64,000 bases of DNA, from the NCBI RefSeq assembly GCF_044464525.1, contig NZ_JBIQLE010000007.1, positions 74,248 through 138,247 on the forward strand, given 5' to 3'. The DNA comes from Pusillimonas sp044464525 (GTDB lineage Bacteria; Pseudomonadota; Gammaproteobacteria; Burkholderiales; Burkholderiaceae_B). Shown here piece by piece: positions 46,518-54,467 of the stretch (the stretch's first letter is position 1; every line of letters begins with the position of its first letter). The translations under genes and the position numbers were made by a program. The notes under the pieces were generated by a model that made no database searches, had not been told where the DNA came from, and was given only the letters and a program-made list of their open reading frames with translations.

Positions 46518-46532
46518 ATCCTGAGCCCTGCA

Positions 46533-46721
46533 CAGGGTGCGCAGCGAACTGATGTTCGAGATATTGGGTGCGCTGCGCAAGCGGGATATCAAGACCCACG
46601 CCATGCCGCCAGCCGAGGACGCGTCCGCCCCGGCGGGCAGCGCCGCGCCGCCGCCGGATGCGCCGCCGATTTAGCCTTTTGTCGTCACGGATCTCCGATG
46701 GCTTCCTGGGCGGCACAGGCT
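46533..46721 (+). repeat. 189-bp direct repeat, right copy (mscS 3'-end duplicate)
   Basis: A copy of 39250-39438 with six substitutions, carrying the last 47 codons of the channel gene and its 3' flank but no start. It marks the right edge of the putative island. The reading frame of the fragment is still open to the same TAG. Confidence 0.92.
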
Positions 46722-46769
46722 CAGAGGTAATCCAAGCGGCGTCGGAACAAGCAAATTCCCGATGCCTGG

Positions 46770-47900
46770 TCAGGCCAAGGCGGCCGCCGCCCGGTCCGCG
46801 CCGTCGCGCAGCGCCGCGAGCTTCATCCAGGTTACGGCCGGATCTATCTTGCCGTAGTTGGCAAACGTTCCGAAACCGCAGTCGGTGCTTGCCACCACCC
46901 GGTCTTGGCCCATGAATGCCACATAACGCTCGAGCCGCTGCCGGATCAGTTCTGGATGCTCGACATAGTTCGAGCAGCTATCGATCAAGCCGGGAGCCAG
47001 AATCTTGTCGTCCGCCAGCTTGGCGTCGCGCCAGATTTCCCACTCGTGTTCGTGGCGGGGGTTCGCGGCCTCGAACAGGATGGTTGAGGGCCTGGCGGCC
47101 AGGATGGGGTCAATGACCTTCTCGAGGGCGATGTCGCAATGGTGCGGACCTTCGTAGTTTCCCCAGCAGATATGCATGCGCAGCTTCTGCGAGGGAATGT
47201 TGCGTGTGGCCGCATTGAGCGCTTCGACGTTCTGCCAGGCGCGGTCGGTGAACTCCGCTTCGCTGAGATTCTGGAAACCCGTATGGGCCGCCATCGCAAG
47301 GTCGGGGCAATCGAGTTGAAGATCGAAGCCCGCCGCGACGATGGCTTCGTATTCGGGCCGCATGGCCTCGACCAGGTCGGCCAGATAGGCCTCATGCGTC
47401 GGGTAATGCTGGTTCGGCTGGAAGGCGGTAACCAGGCCGGGGGATGCCGCGTTTATGAAACCCCGCCCGCCGCGGCCATGCCGCTCGATGGCTGACTTGA
47501 AGCGGCGGATATCGGCCAGGCATGGTTCAAGCGTACGCAGTTTTATGGGGCCGACGCAGGCGGCCCGAACGAATTCCTGGGAGCCCATGATGGCGCTCAG
47601 CTTTTTCCGCAGCTCGGGGAAGTCGGCTAGATCCTTTGCCGGCGTACGGTCGACGTGGCCGCCGAAACCCTCGAGCCGTTCGGTGATGTAGGTGGCGTAG
47701 CCGACTTTGCCAAGCTCGCCGTCGCTCATGATGCTTACCCCGGCTTCCACCTGCCTTTGCACTGCCTGGTCGATTTCCTCTTGAACGACCTGTTCAAAGT
47801 GAGCGGCGTCGATCTCTTGGCCGTGATCTCGCGCAAGCAGCAACTGCGCCAGCTCTTGGCTGCGTGGAAGGCTTCCAACATGGGTGGTCAGGATAGGCAT
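46770..47900 (-). CDS. cobalamin-independent methionine synthase-like protein (MetE C-terminal fold)
   Basis: A 376-aa protein equal to the catalytic half of MetE. It starts PILTTHVGSLPRSQEL, with zinc ligands in MRMHICWGNYEGPHHCDI (HxC) and the distal cysteine in VASTDCGFGTFANYG. FDLQLDCPDLA and LFEAANPRHEHEW are typical. Proteins of this short type often transfer methyl groups other than in core methionine synthesis, sometimes in xenobiotic demethylation. The ATG at 47900 has AAGGA upstream and gives the family start; the frame is open 219 bp further but without similarity. Confidence 0.85.
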   Translation of the reverse strand: MPILTTHVGSLPRSQELAQLLLARDHGQEIDAAHFEQVVQEEIDQAVQRQVEAGVSIMSDGELGKVGYATYITERLEGFGGHVDRTPAKDLADFPELRKKLSAIMGSQEFVRAACVGPIKLRTLEPCLADIRRFKSAIERHGRGGRGFINAASPGLVTAFQPNQHYPTHEAYLADLVEAMRPEYEAIVAAGFDLQLDCPDLAMAAHTGFQNLSEAEFTDRAWQNVEALNAATRNIPSQKLRMHICWGNYEGPHHCDIALEKVIDPILAARPSTILFEAANPRHEHEWEIWRDAKLADDKILAPGLIDSCSNYVEHPELIRQRLERYVAFMGQDRVVASTDCGFGTFANYGKIDPAVTWMKLAALRDGADRAAAALA

Positions 47901-48018
47901 CACATTCCTTCTTATGTTTCTAGGAGAAGATGCTAGTTTATCCAACTTCATGGAGGCGGTGCGCAGGGTGCTTCCAGGGTGCGCAGCGCAATGTTTTTGA
48001 AAAGCTGATGCGTCGGCA

Positions 48019-48254
48019 CTACTTCGGGTCTTGGCCGACCCGCTCAAGTCTTGTATGAAACAAAAGGTCGATGGCGGCCACGATTTCATCGTGTCGATGC
48101 TGAAGACTGAATGTGGCACTTTTGAGTTCCTTGGCAGGAACTGCTGCCATGTACTGGGTTACCATCGCGTGTTGAACGGCTGCATGATGTCTGCCTGGAC
48201 ATTGAGGAGATATCCGGAGCCTGACGGATTGGGGAAGACGTTGTAGCGGTCCAT
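48019..48254 (-). pseudogene. ccdB: ccdB toxin gene, internally deleted and frameshifted
   Basis: From ATG 48254 the frame reads MDRYNVFPNPSGSGYLLNVQ, ADIMQPFNTRW and then stops. One base out of frame the sequence goes on as MVTQYMAAVPAKELKSATFS, LQHRHDEIVAAIDLLF, the C-terminal half of CcdB. About 40-45 central residues, expected between NTR and the MVTQ block, are missing, and the two ends are joined out of frame. The gyrase-poisoning toxin cannot be made. The start overlaps the ccdA stop (TGATG). Confidence 0.85.
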
Positions 48255-48502
48255 CAAAACATCCGGTGCTTCGCCAATGGCAGACCGTACTTTTCAATGA
48301 ATGCGTTAGAGCTGTCAATAGCCTCTTGATTTTCAGCCAGCCAAAGCTCTGACCGCCTACGTGAGATGGCCTGTGCGACGCCGGATTCAGCGGCTTGCGA
48401 GATGTTGATGTGCAGCGCTTTAGCCGCAGAGAGCAATTCTTCGTCCAGAGATACATTTGTTGCGCGTTTTGTGACGCTACGGGGACTGCTTGCGGTCAGC
48501 AT
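48254..48502 (-). CDS. ccdA: CcdA-family antitoxin
   Basis: An 82-aa type II antitoxin. The N-terminal ribbon-helix-helix is KRATNVSLDEELLSAAKALH and NISQAAESGVAQAISRRRSE. The C-terminal toxin-binding part is LWLAENQEAIDSSNAFIEKY, ending GLPLAKHRMF. AAGGAG precedes the ATG. The gene is intact although its partner ccdB, overlapping by one base, has lost its middle. It may persist as an autoregulator or as protection against related toxins. Confidence 0.88.
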   Translation of the reverse strand: MLTASSPRSVTKRATNVSLDEELLSAAKALHINISQAAESGVAQAISRRRSELWLAENQEAIDSSNAFIEKYGLPLAKHRMF

Positions 48503-48667
48503 TGTTCGGCTCCTTATAGCGATGGTCCGACTAATGAGCTCTTCATCATGATTGAACTGACCCCAATTAGTTGGACATTTGAAGCGCTTGCGGCGGCATT
48601 GTAGATGAAGTAGCTCCTTTACCCTCGCCTTGTCTGCGCGTGGCGAACAAACTGAGCGGAAAACCCT

Positions 48668-49342
48668 ATGTCGATCCCAACAAATTCCGGTAATGTCTCA
48701 ACGTATGCAGAGCGGGTCGCGCGTCATGTGCCTGGCCTCGAAGATCTTCATCGCATGGCCGGTATTTTGCTGGCAGAGCGCGTGCCCGCCTCGGGGCGGG
48801 TACTCGTCCTCGGCGCGGGTGGGGGGCTCGAGCTTCGGGCCTTCGTCGATTGGCAGCCGGGTTGGCAGTTCGACGCCGTGGATCCATCGCCGGAGATGCT
48901 CGACCAGGCGCGTACCGTTCTCAGTGACACGGCGAACCGCGTCACCTTCCATGAAGGCTATATCACGGACGCCCCGGAAGGGCCTTTCGATGGCGCGACC
49001 TGCCTACTGACGCTGCACTTCCTGGCACGCGAGGAGCGTCTATGCACGTTGCAGGCACTTCACCAGCGTCTGCAACCCGGTGCTCCCTTCGTTGTGGCGC
49101 ATCACAGTTTCCCGCAAGATGGACTGCAGCGTGATCTTTGGCTTCGGCGCAATGCGGACCTTCTGGTCTCCAAGGGCGTCCCCATGCAGCAGGCCGAACA
49201 GGGCATCATGGCCATGAAAGAACGTCTTCCGGCTCTGTCGCCTGAGGAGGACGAAGCGCTGTTTTTAGAAGCCGGGTTCGGAGAAATCCAGCTGTTCTAC
49301 GCAGGCTTCACCTTTAAAGGGTGGGTGTGCTACCGCGTCTGA
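48668..49342 (+). CDS. class I SAM-dependent methyltransferase
   Basis: A 224-aa methyltransferase. Motif I is RVLVLGAGGGLELRAF, the acidic loop is FDAVDPSPEMLDQAR, and motif IV is PFDGATCLLTLHFL. The C-terminus (EEDEALFLEAGFGEIQLFYA) is typical of small-molecule enzymes of the UbiE/Tam type. The substrate is unknown. It stands alone between the ccd remnant and a convergent TetR gene. Confidence 0.85.
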   Translation: MSIPTNSGNVSTYAERVARHVPGLEDLHRMAGILLAERVPASGRVLVLGAGGGLELRAFVDWQPGWQFDAVDPSPEMLDQARTVLSDTANRVTFHEGYITDAPEGPFDGATCLLTLHFLAREERLCTLQALHQRLQPGAPFVVAHHSFPQDGLQRDLWLRRNADLLVSKGVPMQQAEQGIMAMKERLPALSPEEDEALFLEAGFGEIQLFYAGFTFKGWVCYRV

Positions 49343-49461
49343 GGTTCCGTGGGTCTGCAGTACATGCGGCTTCTCGTCCTCCTGAAGATCCTCGCATCGC
49401 CGCTCGTCCAGAGACGAGAGGCTGCGCCAATTGCTGGATGTTGCCTGAAACGTACTTACCT

Positions 49462-50079
49462 TTAGCCTGGGGTCGGCCTCTCGGAGTCGGTGGCGCTGTG
49501 CGTCGGCCATGTCGAGAGCGCCTGTTCGGCAACAGCCTCTAGCATCTCGCGGCTAAAGCCCGCTTTTGCCTGCACCGCCATGCCATGAAGAACAGCCATC
49601 ACAAAGGCCGCAAGAACATCGGGTCTGGCGTTGTCGGGCAAGTCGCCCTCGGCGATTGCTCGTTCGAATCGTTCACGAAGCCGCACCTCGCCCGCCGCGC
49701 GAGCCTCTATCAATGCCTTCCGTACAGGTTCCGCATCATCCGATCCCGCCAGAACGCCATTGACCCCAAGACACCCCGGATGGTCGGGATGCTGGGTGTG
49801 AAGTTCGGCTGAGCGGTAGAAGATGTGCGCCGCCGCCTCACGTGCCGTCGGTAATTCAAGCGCCTCGGGAATGAAGTCCAGGTACCGTTCGTAATAACGC
49901 GCCAGCGCTTGGCGAAAGAGCGCCTCTTTATTGCCGAACGCGGAGTAAAGCGCGGGCCGCTCCACGCCGGCGGCCTCGGTGAGATCGGCGTAGGAGGCGC
50001 CTTCGTACCCCTTGCGCCAAAAGACGCATAGCGCGGCGTCAAGCGCCTTTTCCACGTCGAATGTGCGACGACGTCCCAT
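49462..50079 (-). CDS. TetR-family repressor
   Basis: A 205-aa TetR protein. The HTH is VEKALDAALCVFWRKGYEGA, SYADLTEAAGVERPALYSAF and GNKEALFRQAL. The ligand domain has HPGCLGVNGVLAG and a C-terminal TetR_C-like region, as in AcrR/YkuV relatives that sense electrophiles or hydrophobic compounds. GAGGTGA precedes the ATG. It is divergent from the SDR gene at 50268; a perfect palindrome at 50143-50161 over the promoter is its likely operator. Confidence 0.87.
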   Translation of the reverse strand: MGRRRTFDVEKALDAALCVFWRKGYEGASYADLTEAAGVERPALYSAFGNKEALFRQALARYYERYLDFIPEALELPTAREAAAHIFYRSAELHTQHPDHPGCLGVNGVLAGSDDAEPVRKALIEARAAGEVRLRERFERAIAEGDLPDNARPDVLAAFVMAVLHGMAVQAKAGFSREMLEAVAEQALSTWPTHSATDSERPTPG

Positions 50080-50124
50080 CAGATCACCTCTATTTCACAA
50101 AAATAACGAACATTACGAAACTGC

Positions 50125-50161
50125 TTGACAGTTTATCATACCGATCGTTATCATAACGATC
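50125..50161 (+). promoter_or_regulatory. promoter with TetR-type operator
   Basis: GATCGTTAT (50143-50151) and ATAACGATC (50153-50161) form a perfect palindrome about one base. It overlaps the -10 region (TATCAT, 50150-50155) of a promoter whose -35 is TTGACA at 50125-50130. Binding of the divergent TetR protein would block the SDR gene and its own start. Confidence 0.7.
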
Positions 50162-50267
50162 ATTACTTAATCTTTTACGGCGACTCGATGTTCCGAGACC
50201 TCCGGAATTTCCTCGCCGCAGCGCCGTTCGGTTCAGTCGATCCACTCAACAACGAAAGGTCTTTATC

Positions 50268-51029
50268 ATGCAGAAAACATTGTCCGGCAGAGTTGCCCTG
50301 ATCACCGGAGGCTCACGCGGGCTTGGGGCGGTCATTGCTGATACGCTCGCCGAAGAAGGCGCCCACGTAGCGATCACCTATGCGGCGTCGGCGCAAAAGG
50401 CCGAAGCCGTGGTCGAGAAGCTGAAAGCAAAGGGTGTCCGGGCCCTCGCGATCCAAAGCGATCAAGCTGATATCACGGCGGCCAAGCCGCTGATCGATAA
50501 GGTGGTGGCGCATTTCGGTCAGCTCGACATCCTCGTCAACAACGCCGCGGTCGTCGTAAATGGACAGAAGGTCGATGACCCCACGCTCGACACCGCTGCG
50601 CTTGACCGTCAGTGGCAGATCAATGTCATGGGCGTGGTCGCCGCAACGCGCGCGGCAGCGCCGGTGCTCTCCGAAAATGGCCGCATCATATTCATTGGTT
50701 CGCGCAATGGCACCTTGTCTTTGATGTCGGGCGTCGCCGATTATGCCGGAACGAAGGCCGCGCTCATCGGCTACGCCAAGGGTGTTGCCCGCGATCTGGG
50801 CGAACGTGGAATTACAGTCAACGTCGTCCAGCCTGGTGCCATGCCCACCGACATGATGACGCAGGCCCTGGGCAGCACGGTCGCACCCGATCCCTTTCTG
50901 GATATGCACCCCATCCGCCGCATCGCCACACTTGAGGAAGTGTCTGCGCTCGTCGGTTTCCTGGCGGGACCCAACGCAGGCTATATCACCGGCGGCGTGA
51001 TCGACGTGGCGGGCGGCTTGGGCATCTGA
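50268..51029 (+). CDS. SDR-family oxidoreductase
   Basis: A 253-aa FabG-like short-chain dehydrogenase. VALITGGSRGLGAVIADTLA is the cofactor motif. ILVNNAAVVV, the serine in IFIGSRNGTL and YAGTKAALIGYAKG (YxxxK) form the active site, and PGAMPTDM and the GGVIDVAGG end are typical. AAAGG precedes the ATG. It is first of two SDR genes under the TetR-type operator. The substrate is not evident. Confidence 0.87.
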   Translation: MQKTLSGRVALITGGSRGLGAVIADTLAEEGAHVAITYAASAQKAEAVVEKLKAKGVRALAIQSDQADITAAKPLIDKVVAHFGQLDILVNNAAVVVNGQKVDDPTLDTAALDRQWQINVMGVVAATRAAAPVLSENGRIIFIGSRNGTLSLMSGVADYAGTKAALIGYAKGVARDLGERGITVNVVQPGAMPTDMMTQALGSTVAPDPFLDMHPIRRIATLEEVSALVGFLAGPNAGYITGGVIDVAGGLGI

Positions 51030-51096
51030 TTCACCACTCACAGGCGCTGGCAAAAACGCCTGTTTTTTCTTACCCATTCAATCAAGGAAAATGAAA

Positions 51097-52101
51097 ATGA
51101 GCAAAAAGTTTGGTGCAACATCGACCGCTGACGAAGTGCTGGCCGGCGTTAATCTCACGGGCAAACGGTTTCTCATCACCGGAGCCTCGTCAGGCATTGG
51201 GCTTGAAACGGCTCGTTCACTGGTCTCACGCGGCGCCACCGTCGTAGGTACGGTCAGGGATCTGACCAAAGCCGAGACGGCTACGGCATCAGTGCGCGAC
51301 GCCGCGAAACAAGGAGGTGGCCGCTTGACACTGATTGAGCTCGAGCTGGCCTCCTTGCAAAGCGTTCGTGCTTGTGCAGATAAACTTCTGGCTGACGGAC
51401 AGCCGTTTGATGCCATCATCGCCAACGCGGGCGTTATGGCGCCTCCGTTCGGACGGACTGCCGACGGATTCGAGCTTCAGTTCGGAATAAACTACCTTGG
51501 CCATTTCGCGCTGATCACCCGGGCCGAGCCGCTGCTGGCTCAGAACGGGCGCTTGGTGGTGCTGTCGTCCCAGGCTCATCGGATCGCCGATATTGATCTG
51601 GACGATCTCAATTTCGAGCAACAGGCCTACGACCCGTTTGTCGCCTATGGTCGTTCAAAGACGGCCGTTACGCTCTTCGCAACCGAATTCGATAAACGGC
51701 ATCGCACTCGGGGCATCCGGGCGGCTTCGGTGATGCCGGGGAACAGTTTTACTGATCTGCCACGTCACTTCTCGCAAGAGGATTTGCAGAAGCTCTTCGA
51801 GACCGTCGGCGAGGCCCGCGCCGAAGCAGGGCTTGCGCCAGCCGCGCTGAAAGAGGTCTCGCAAGCCGCCGCCACCTCGGTCTGGGTCGCAGTCGTCGCC
51901 GACAAGGATGATATCGGCGGACACTATCTTGAAGATTGTGCGGTGGTGCCCATCGATGACACGGACAATCCGTTTGCCGATGGCGTCAGGTCGTATGCCC
52001 TGGATGCCAATAAAGCCGGGCAACTTTGGGCGAAAAGCGAGGAACTGATCAGCGCTGCCAGTGAGGGGTTGGAATTGGCCATCAATTCAGCGGAATTGTA
52101 G
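51097..52101 (+). CDS. SDR-family oxidoreductase (retinol/protochlorophyllide reductase-like)
   Basis: A 334-aa extended SDR. RFLITGASSGIGLETARSLV, IIANAGVMAPP, LQFGINYLGHFAL, VVLSSQAHRIADI and YGRSKTAVTLFA mark cofactor and catalytic sites. This start has AGGA eight bases upstream; an ATG two codons earlier is too close to the ribosome site. It follows the other SDR by 61 bp and is probably cotranscribed. The last 60 residues (YLEDCAVVPIDDTDNPFADG) match a subgroup acting on lipophilic substrates. Confidence 0.85.
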   Translation: MSKKFGATSTADEVLAGVNLTGKRFLITGASSGIGLETARSLVSRGATVVGTVRDLTKAETATASVRDAAKQGGGRLTLIELELASLQSVRACADKLLADGQPFDAIIANAGVMAPPFGRTADGFELQFGINYLGHFALITRAEPLLAQNGRLVVLSSQAHRIADIDLDDLNFEQQAYDPFVAYGRSKTAVTLFATEFDKRHRTRGIRAASVMPGNSFTDLPRHFSQEDLQKLFETVGEARAEAGLAPAALKEVSQAAATSVWVAVVADKDDIGGHYLEDCAVVPIDDTDNPFADGVRSYALDANKAGQLWAKSEELISAASEGLELAINSAEL

Positions 52102-52193
52102 TCAAAGTCCTTGAGCGTCTTGTCGGTGGGCGCTCAGCCTAGACAGCCTATAATTTCCTTCTTCAGCGGGTGCGCACCTGGCCGTGTAGGTGT

Positions 52194-52595
52194 TCAATGA
52201 ATGATGGCAGTGACGCGAATCTCGAAACGCATCGCCGGAAGGCCCAAAGCTTCAACCCCCGATTGCGTCCACACCGGTGCATGATTGGGCATGTACTGGC
52301 GGTATAGTTTGACGATCGTGTCGTTAACGATCGGCGGAAAGCCACCGACATGGTATGTATTGACGTGAATAACGTGATCCCAGCTCGCTCCGGTCTTCGC
52401 CAGAACGAGCTCGATATTGTGGAAGGCGGTGGCAATTTCCTCCTCAATGGCCTCGGGGATATGCAGCTCATCGTTCCAACCGCCCTGACCGGATGTCTCC
52501 ACCCGGTTCCCGACCTTGACAGCGGTCGAGAAATGTAGAGTTTGGCGGAAAGTCTCGCCAAACCCGGGGGTGACGGTGAATTTTGGTTTTTCCAT
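52194..52595 (-). CDS. RidA/YjgF-family protein
   Basis: A 133-aa RidA homologue. HFSTAVKVGNRVETSGQGGW, ELVLAKTGASWDHVIHVNTY and the C-terminal EIRVTAIIH fit. The invariant arginine of deaminating RidA (normally in a PxR-x-E block near the end) is seen as MRFEIRV, so imine hydrolysis is possible. GGAG precedes the ATG. A second RidA-like gene lies at 53935; both flank an MDR reductase on the same strand. Confidence 0.82.
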   Translation of the reverse strand: MEKPKFTVTPGFGETFRQTLHFSTAVKVGNRVETSGQGGWNDELHIPEAIEEEIATAFHNIELVLAKTGASWDHVIHVNTYHVGGFPPIVNDTIVKLYRQYMPNHAPVWTQSGVEALGLPAMRFEIRVTAIIH

Positions 52596-52807
52596 TGTGT
52601 TTCTCCAAAAATTTAGTGTTTCAACGAGATTGACAGTCGCAACTGGCCAATCTCAATGGGTGTCCACAGGTAAATCGATATCCTTTGTCATCGGATCGCT
52701 TGTGACATAGCCGGCGCGGGTAGCGTCGGCCGCCAGGCCGTGAAATCTTGAACGTCGCGTGCTACGGTTAAGACCTCGTGGCTGCCGAGTAAAACCGTAA
52801 CAGTAGG

Positions 52808-53815
52808 TTAGGGCGTCACTTCGAGAAGCAATTTGCCGAAATTACGCCCGCTATAGAGATCTTGCAGCGATGAGACAGCGTTCTCGAGCCCCTGTCGTAT
52901 ATCTTGGCGTGTCCTGAGGTGGCCGCTTTGCATCCACGCAGCCAGGTTGTCCACCGCCTCTGGGAAACGTGCCTGATAATCATCGGAAATAAACCCCCGG
53001 ATAGTGAGGCGTCGCATCATGATGGCCCACCAGATGTTGGGTTGAGTATCGACATCCGCGGCGTTGTATTCGGAAATGATCCCGCAAACAGACACGCGAC
53101 CGAACATTTTCATGCGTTCCATGACGGTGTTTCGAATCGGGCCACCCACCTGTTCGAAATAAATATCCACGCCTTCGGGCGCGAGATGATCCAGCGCTTC
53201 GCCGACGTTCACGGATTTGTAGTCGATGCAGGCGTCAAAACCCAGTTGCTCGGTGACGAACGCACATTTCTCCGGGCCCCCGGCGATGCCGATCACCTGG
53301 CAGCCTTTGAGCTTGCCGAGTTGACCAACGATCTGGCCCACGCCACCGGCAGCCGCCGAAACAACCAGGGTTTCCCCAGGCTGGGGACGGGTGACGTCCA
53401 GAAGACCGAAGTAAGCGGCGGGCCCTACCAGACTGAATGTTCCGAACGTCGCGGCCAGACTGAGTCCCGGGAAGACTGCAAGCTCTGTAAGATCGGTGCC
53501 GTCACTGACGATATGGTCAGCCCATTCGCCGGTACCGCTCAGAATCGTGCCTTCCGCAATGCCTTTCTTTTTGCTTTTTTCCACAACCCCGACCACGAGG
53601 CCGCGCATCGGAGCACCAAGCGCCACGGGTGGCAAGAACTGTTTCCGATCGTCGACGAAAACGCGCTGTGCCGGATCGAGTGACAGGTAACGGACGCGAA
53701 GCAGAAACTGCCCGTCGCGCAGCTCTGGGATCGGCTCGGAGCCAAATAGAAAATCGTCGGCAACGATTGAACCGACCGGACGGCGTGCCAGACGCCAGAC
53801 TTGACGCGTCGACAT
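52808..53815 (-). CDS. zinc-independent MDR NADP-dependent oxidoreductase
   Basis: A 335-aa enzyme of the leukotriene-B4 dehydrogenase/CurA group. LRVRYLSLDPAQRVFVDD opens the catalytic domain. The cofactor domain has VVSAAAGGVGQIVGQLGKLK, VIGIAGGPEKC, IDYKSVN and DIYFEQVGGP. RRLTIRGFISDDY is typical of alkenal or enone reductases. It probably reduces alpha,beta-unsaturated carbonyl compounds. GAGGT precedes the ATG. Confidence 0.88.
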   Translation of the reverse strand: MSTRQVWRLARRPVGSIVADDFLFGSEPIPELRDGQFLLRVRYLSLDPAQRVFVDDRKQFLPPVALGAPMRGLVVGVVEKSKKKGIAEGTILSGTGEWADHIVSDGTDLTELAVFPGLSLAATFGTFSLVGPAAYFGLLDVTRPQPGETLVVSAAAGGVGQIVGQLGKLKGCQVIGIAGGPEKCAFVTEQLGFDACIDYKSVNVGEALDHLAPEGVDIYFEQVGGPIRNTVMERMKMFGRVSVCGIISEYNAADVDTQPNIWWAIMMRRLTIRGFISDDYQARFPEAVDNLAAWMQSGHLRTRQDIRQGLENAVSSLQDLYSGRNFGKLLLEVTP

Positions 53816-53934
53816 GATGAATACCTCGATGATTTGTCGTAATGATGGGGGAGCTGCAAGGGCGCGCAGCCGACTGGCCGATCATAAAAGTTGATAGCGC
53901 CCGTTTCAGGTGAGGAAATCGTGCTGTGCTTTTT

Positions 53935-54321
53935 CTACGGTAGCTTGGCGATTACCTTGATCTCGAAGTCATATCCGTAAAGCCAAGTGACGCCTACCGC
54001 GGTTAAGGTCGGATGCGGTGCTTCGCCCCAATAGTCGGGCACCACTTGCCAGATATCTTCGAACGTCGACTGCGGGTCGACCATAAAGACCGTGACGTCG
54101 ACCACATCGTTGAAACTGCAGCCAGCGGCCACCAAGATGGCGTTCAAGTTTTCAAAAGCCTGTCGCACCTGCTCTTTCAGACCTTGTTGCACCGAGCCGT
54201 CTTCCAGGCTGCCGACCTGGCCGGAGACGAACAGAAAACCGTTGGATTTGATTGCCGGCGAGTAGCGGTTTCGGTCATAAAGCTCTTGGCGTTTGGGCGG
54301 AAAAACAACGTGGCGTGTCAT
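53935..54321 (-). CDS. RidA/YjgF-family protein
   Basis: A 128-aa RidA homologue. YSPAIKSNGFLFVSGQVGSL, EQVRQAFENLNAILVAAGCS, VVDVTVFMVDP and HPTLTAVGVTWLYGYDFEIK are the core. The arginine normally found before the last strand is not present (LYGYDFEIKV), so classical deaminase activity is doubtful. AAGGAG precedes the ATG at 54321; a longer frame adds 19 unconserved residues. It is divergent from the LysR gene at 54468. Confidence 0.82.
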   Translation of the reverse strand: MTRHVVFPPKRQELYDRNRYSPAIKSNGFLFVSGQVGSLEDGSVQQGLKEQVRQAFENLNAILVAAGCSFNDVVDVTVFMVDPQSTFEDIWQVVPDYWGEAPHPTLTAVGVTWLYGYDFEIKVIAKLP

Positions 54322-54425
54322 GAGAATGACTCCTTGGTCATTGGGCCGATTTCGGCCGCGTGAGTGGTTGTGAGACATTCTATTGGAGGACGTTTAGCTG
54401 ATAAACTGGCAAACACACACAACAC

Positions 54426-54444
54426 TGTTTGTGAAAACCAAACA
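54426..54444. promoter_or_regulatory. candidate LysR operator
   Basis: TGTTTG-N7-CAAACA is a perfect 6-bp inverted repeat between the divergent RidA and LysR genes, 23 bp before the LysR start. It is the position expected for autoregulation. Confidence 0.5.
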
Positions 54445-54467
54445 ATGCCGAAGTCGGGGGAACGTAG

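Larger units (their letters stand above)
39439..46532. mobile_element. putative 7.1-kb genomic island between direct repeats
   Basis: The segment between the two 189-bp copies holds an MFS transporter, an ECF sigma factor, GTP cyclohydrolase I, two small membrane proteins, a cupredoxin, a secreted protein, a LysR regulator and an SDR. Base use shifts towards AT near 44.6-46.5 kb. No integrase or transposase is inside. Single-crossover integration of a circle carrying the mscS 3' end, or an old duplication, would give this structure. Confidence 0.6.

Noticed and set aside
46510..46716. Minus-strand frame at the right direct repeat
   Set aside because: It is the antisense of the duplicated mscS end and repeats the same artefact seen opposite 39.0-39.4 kb.
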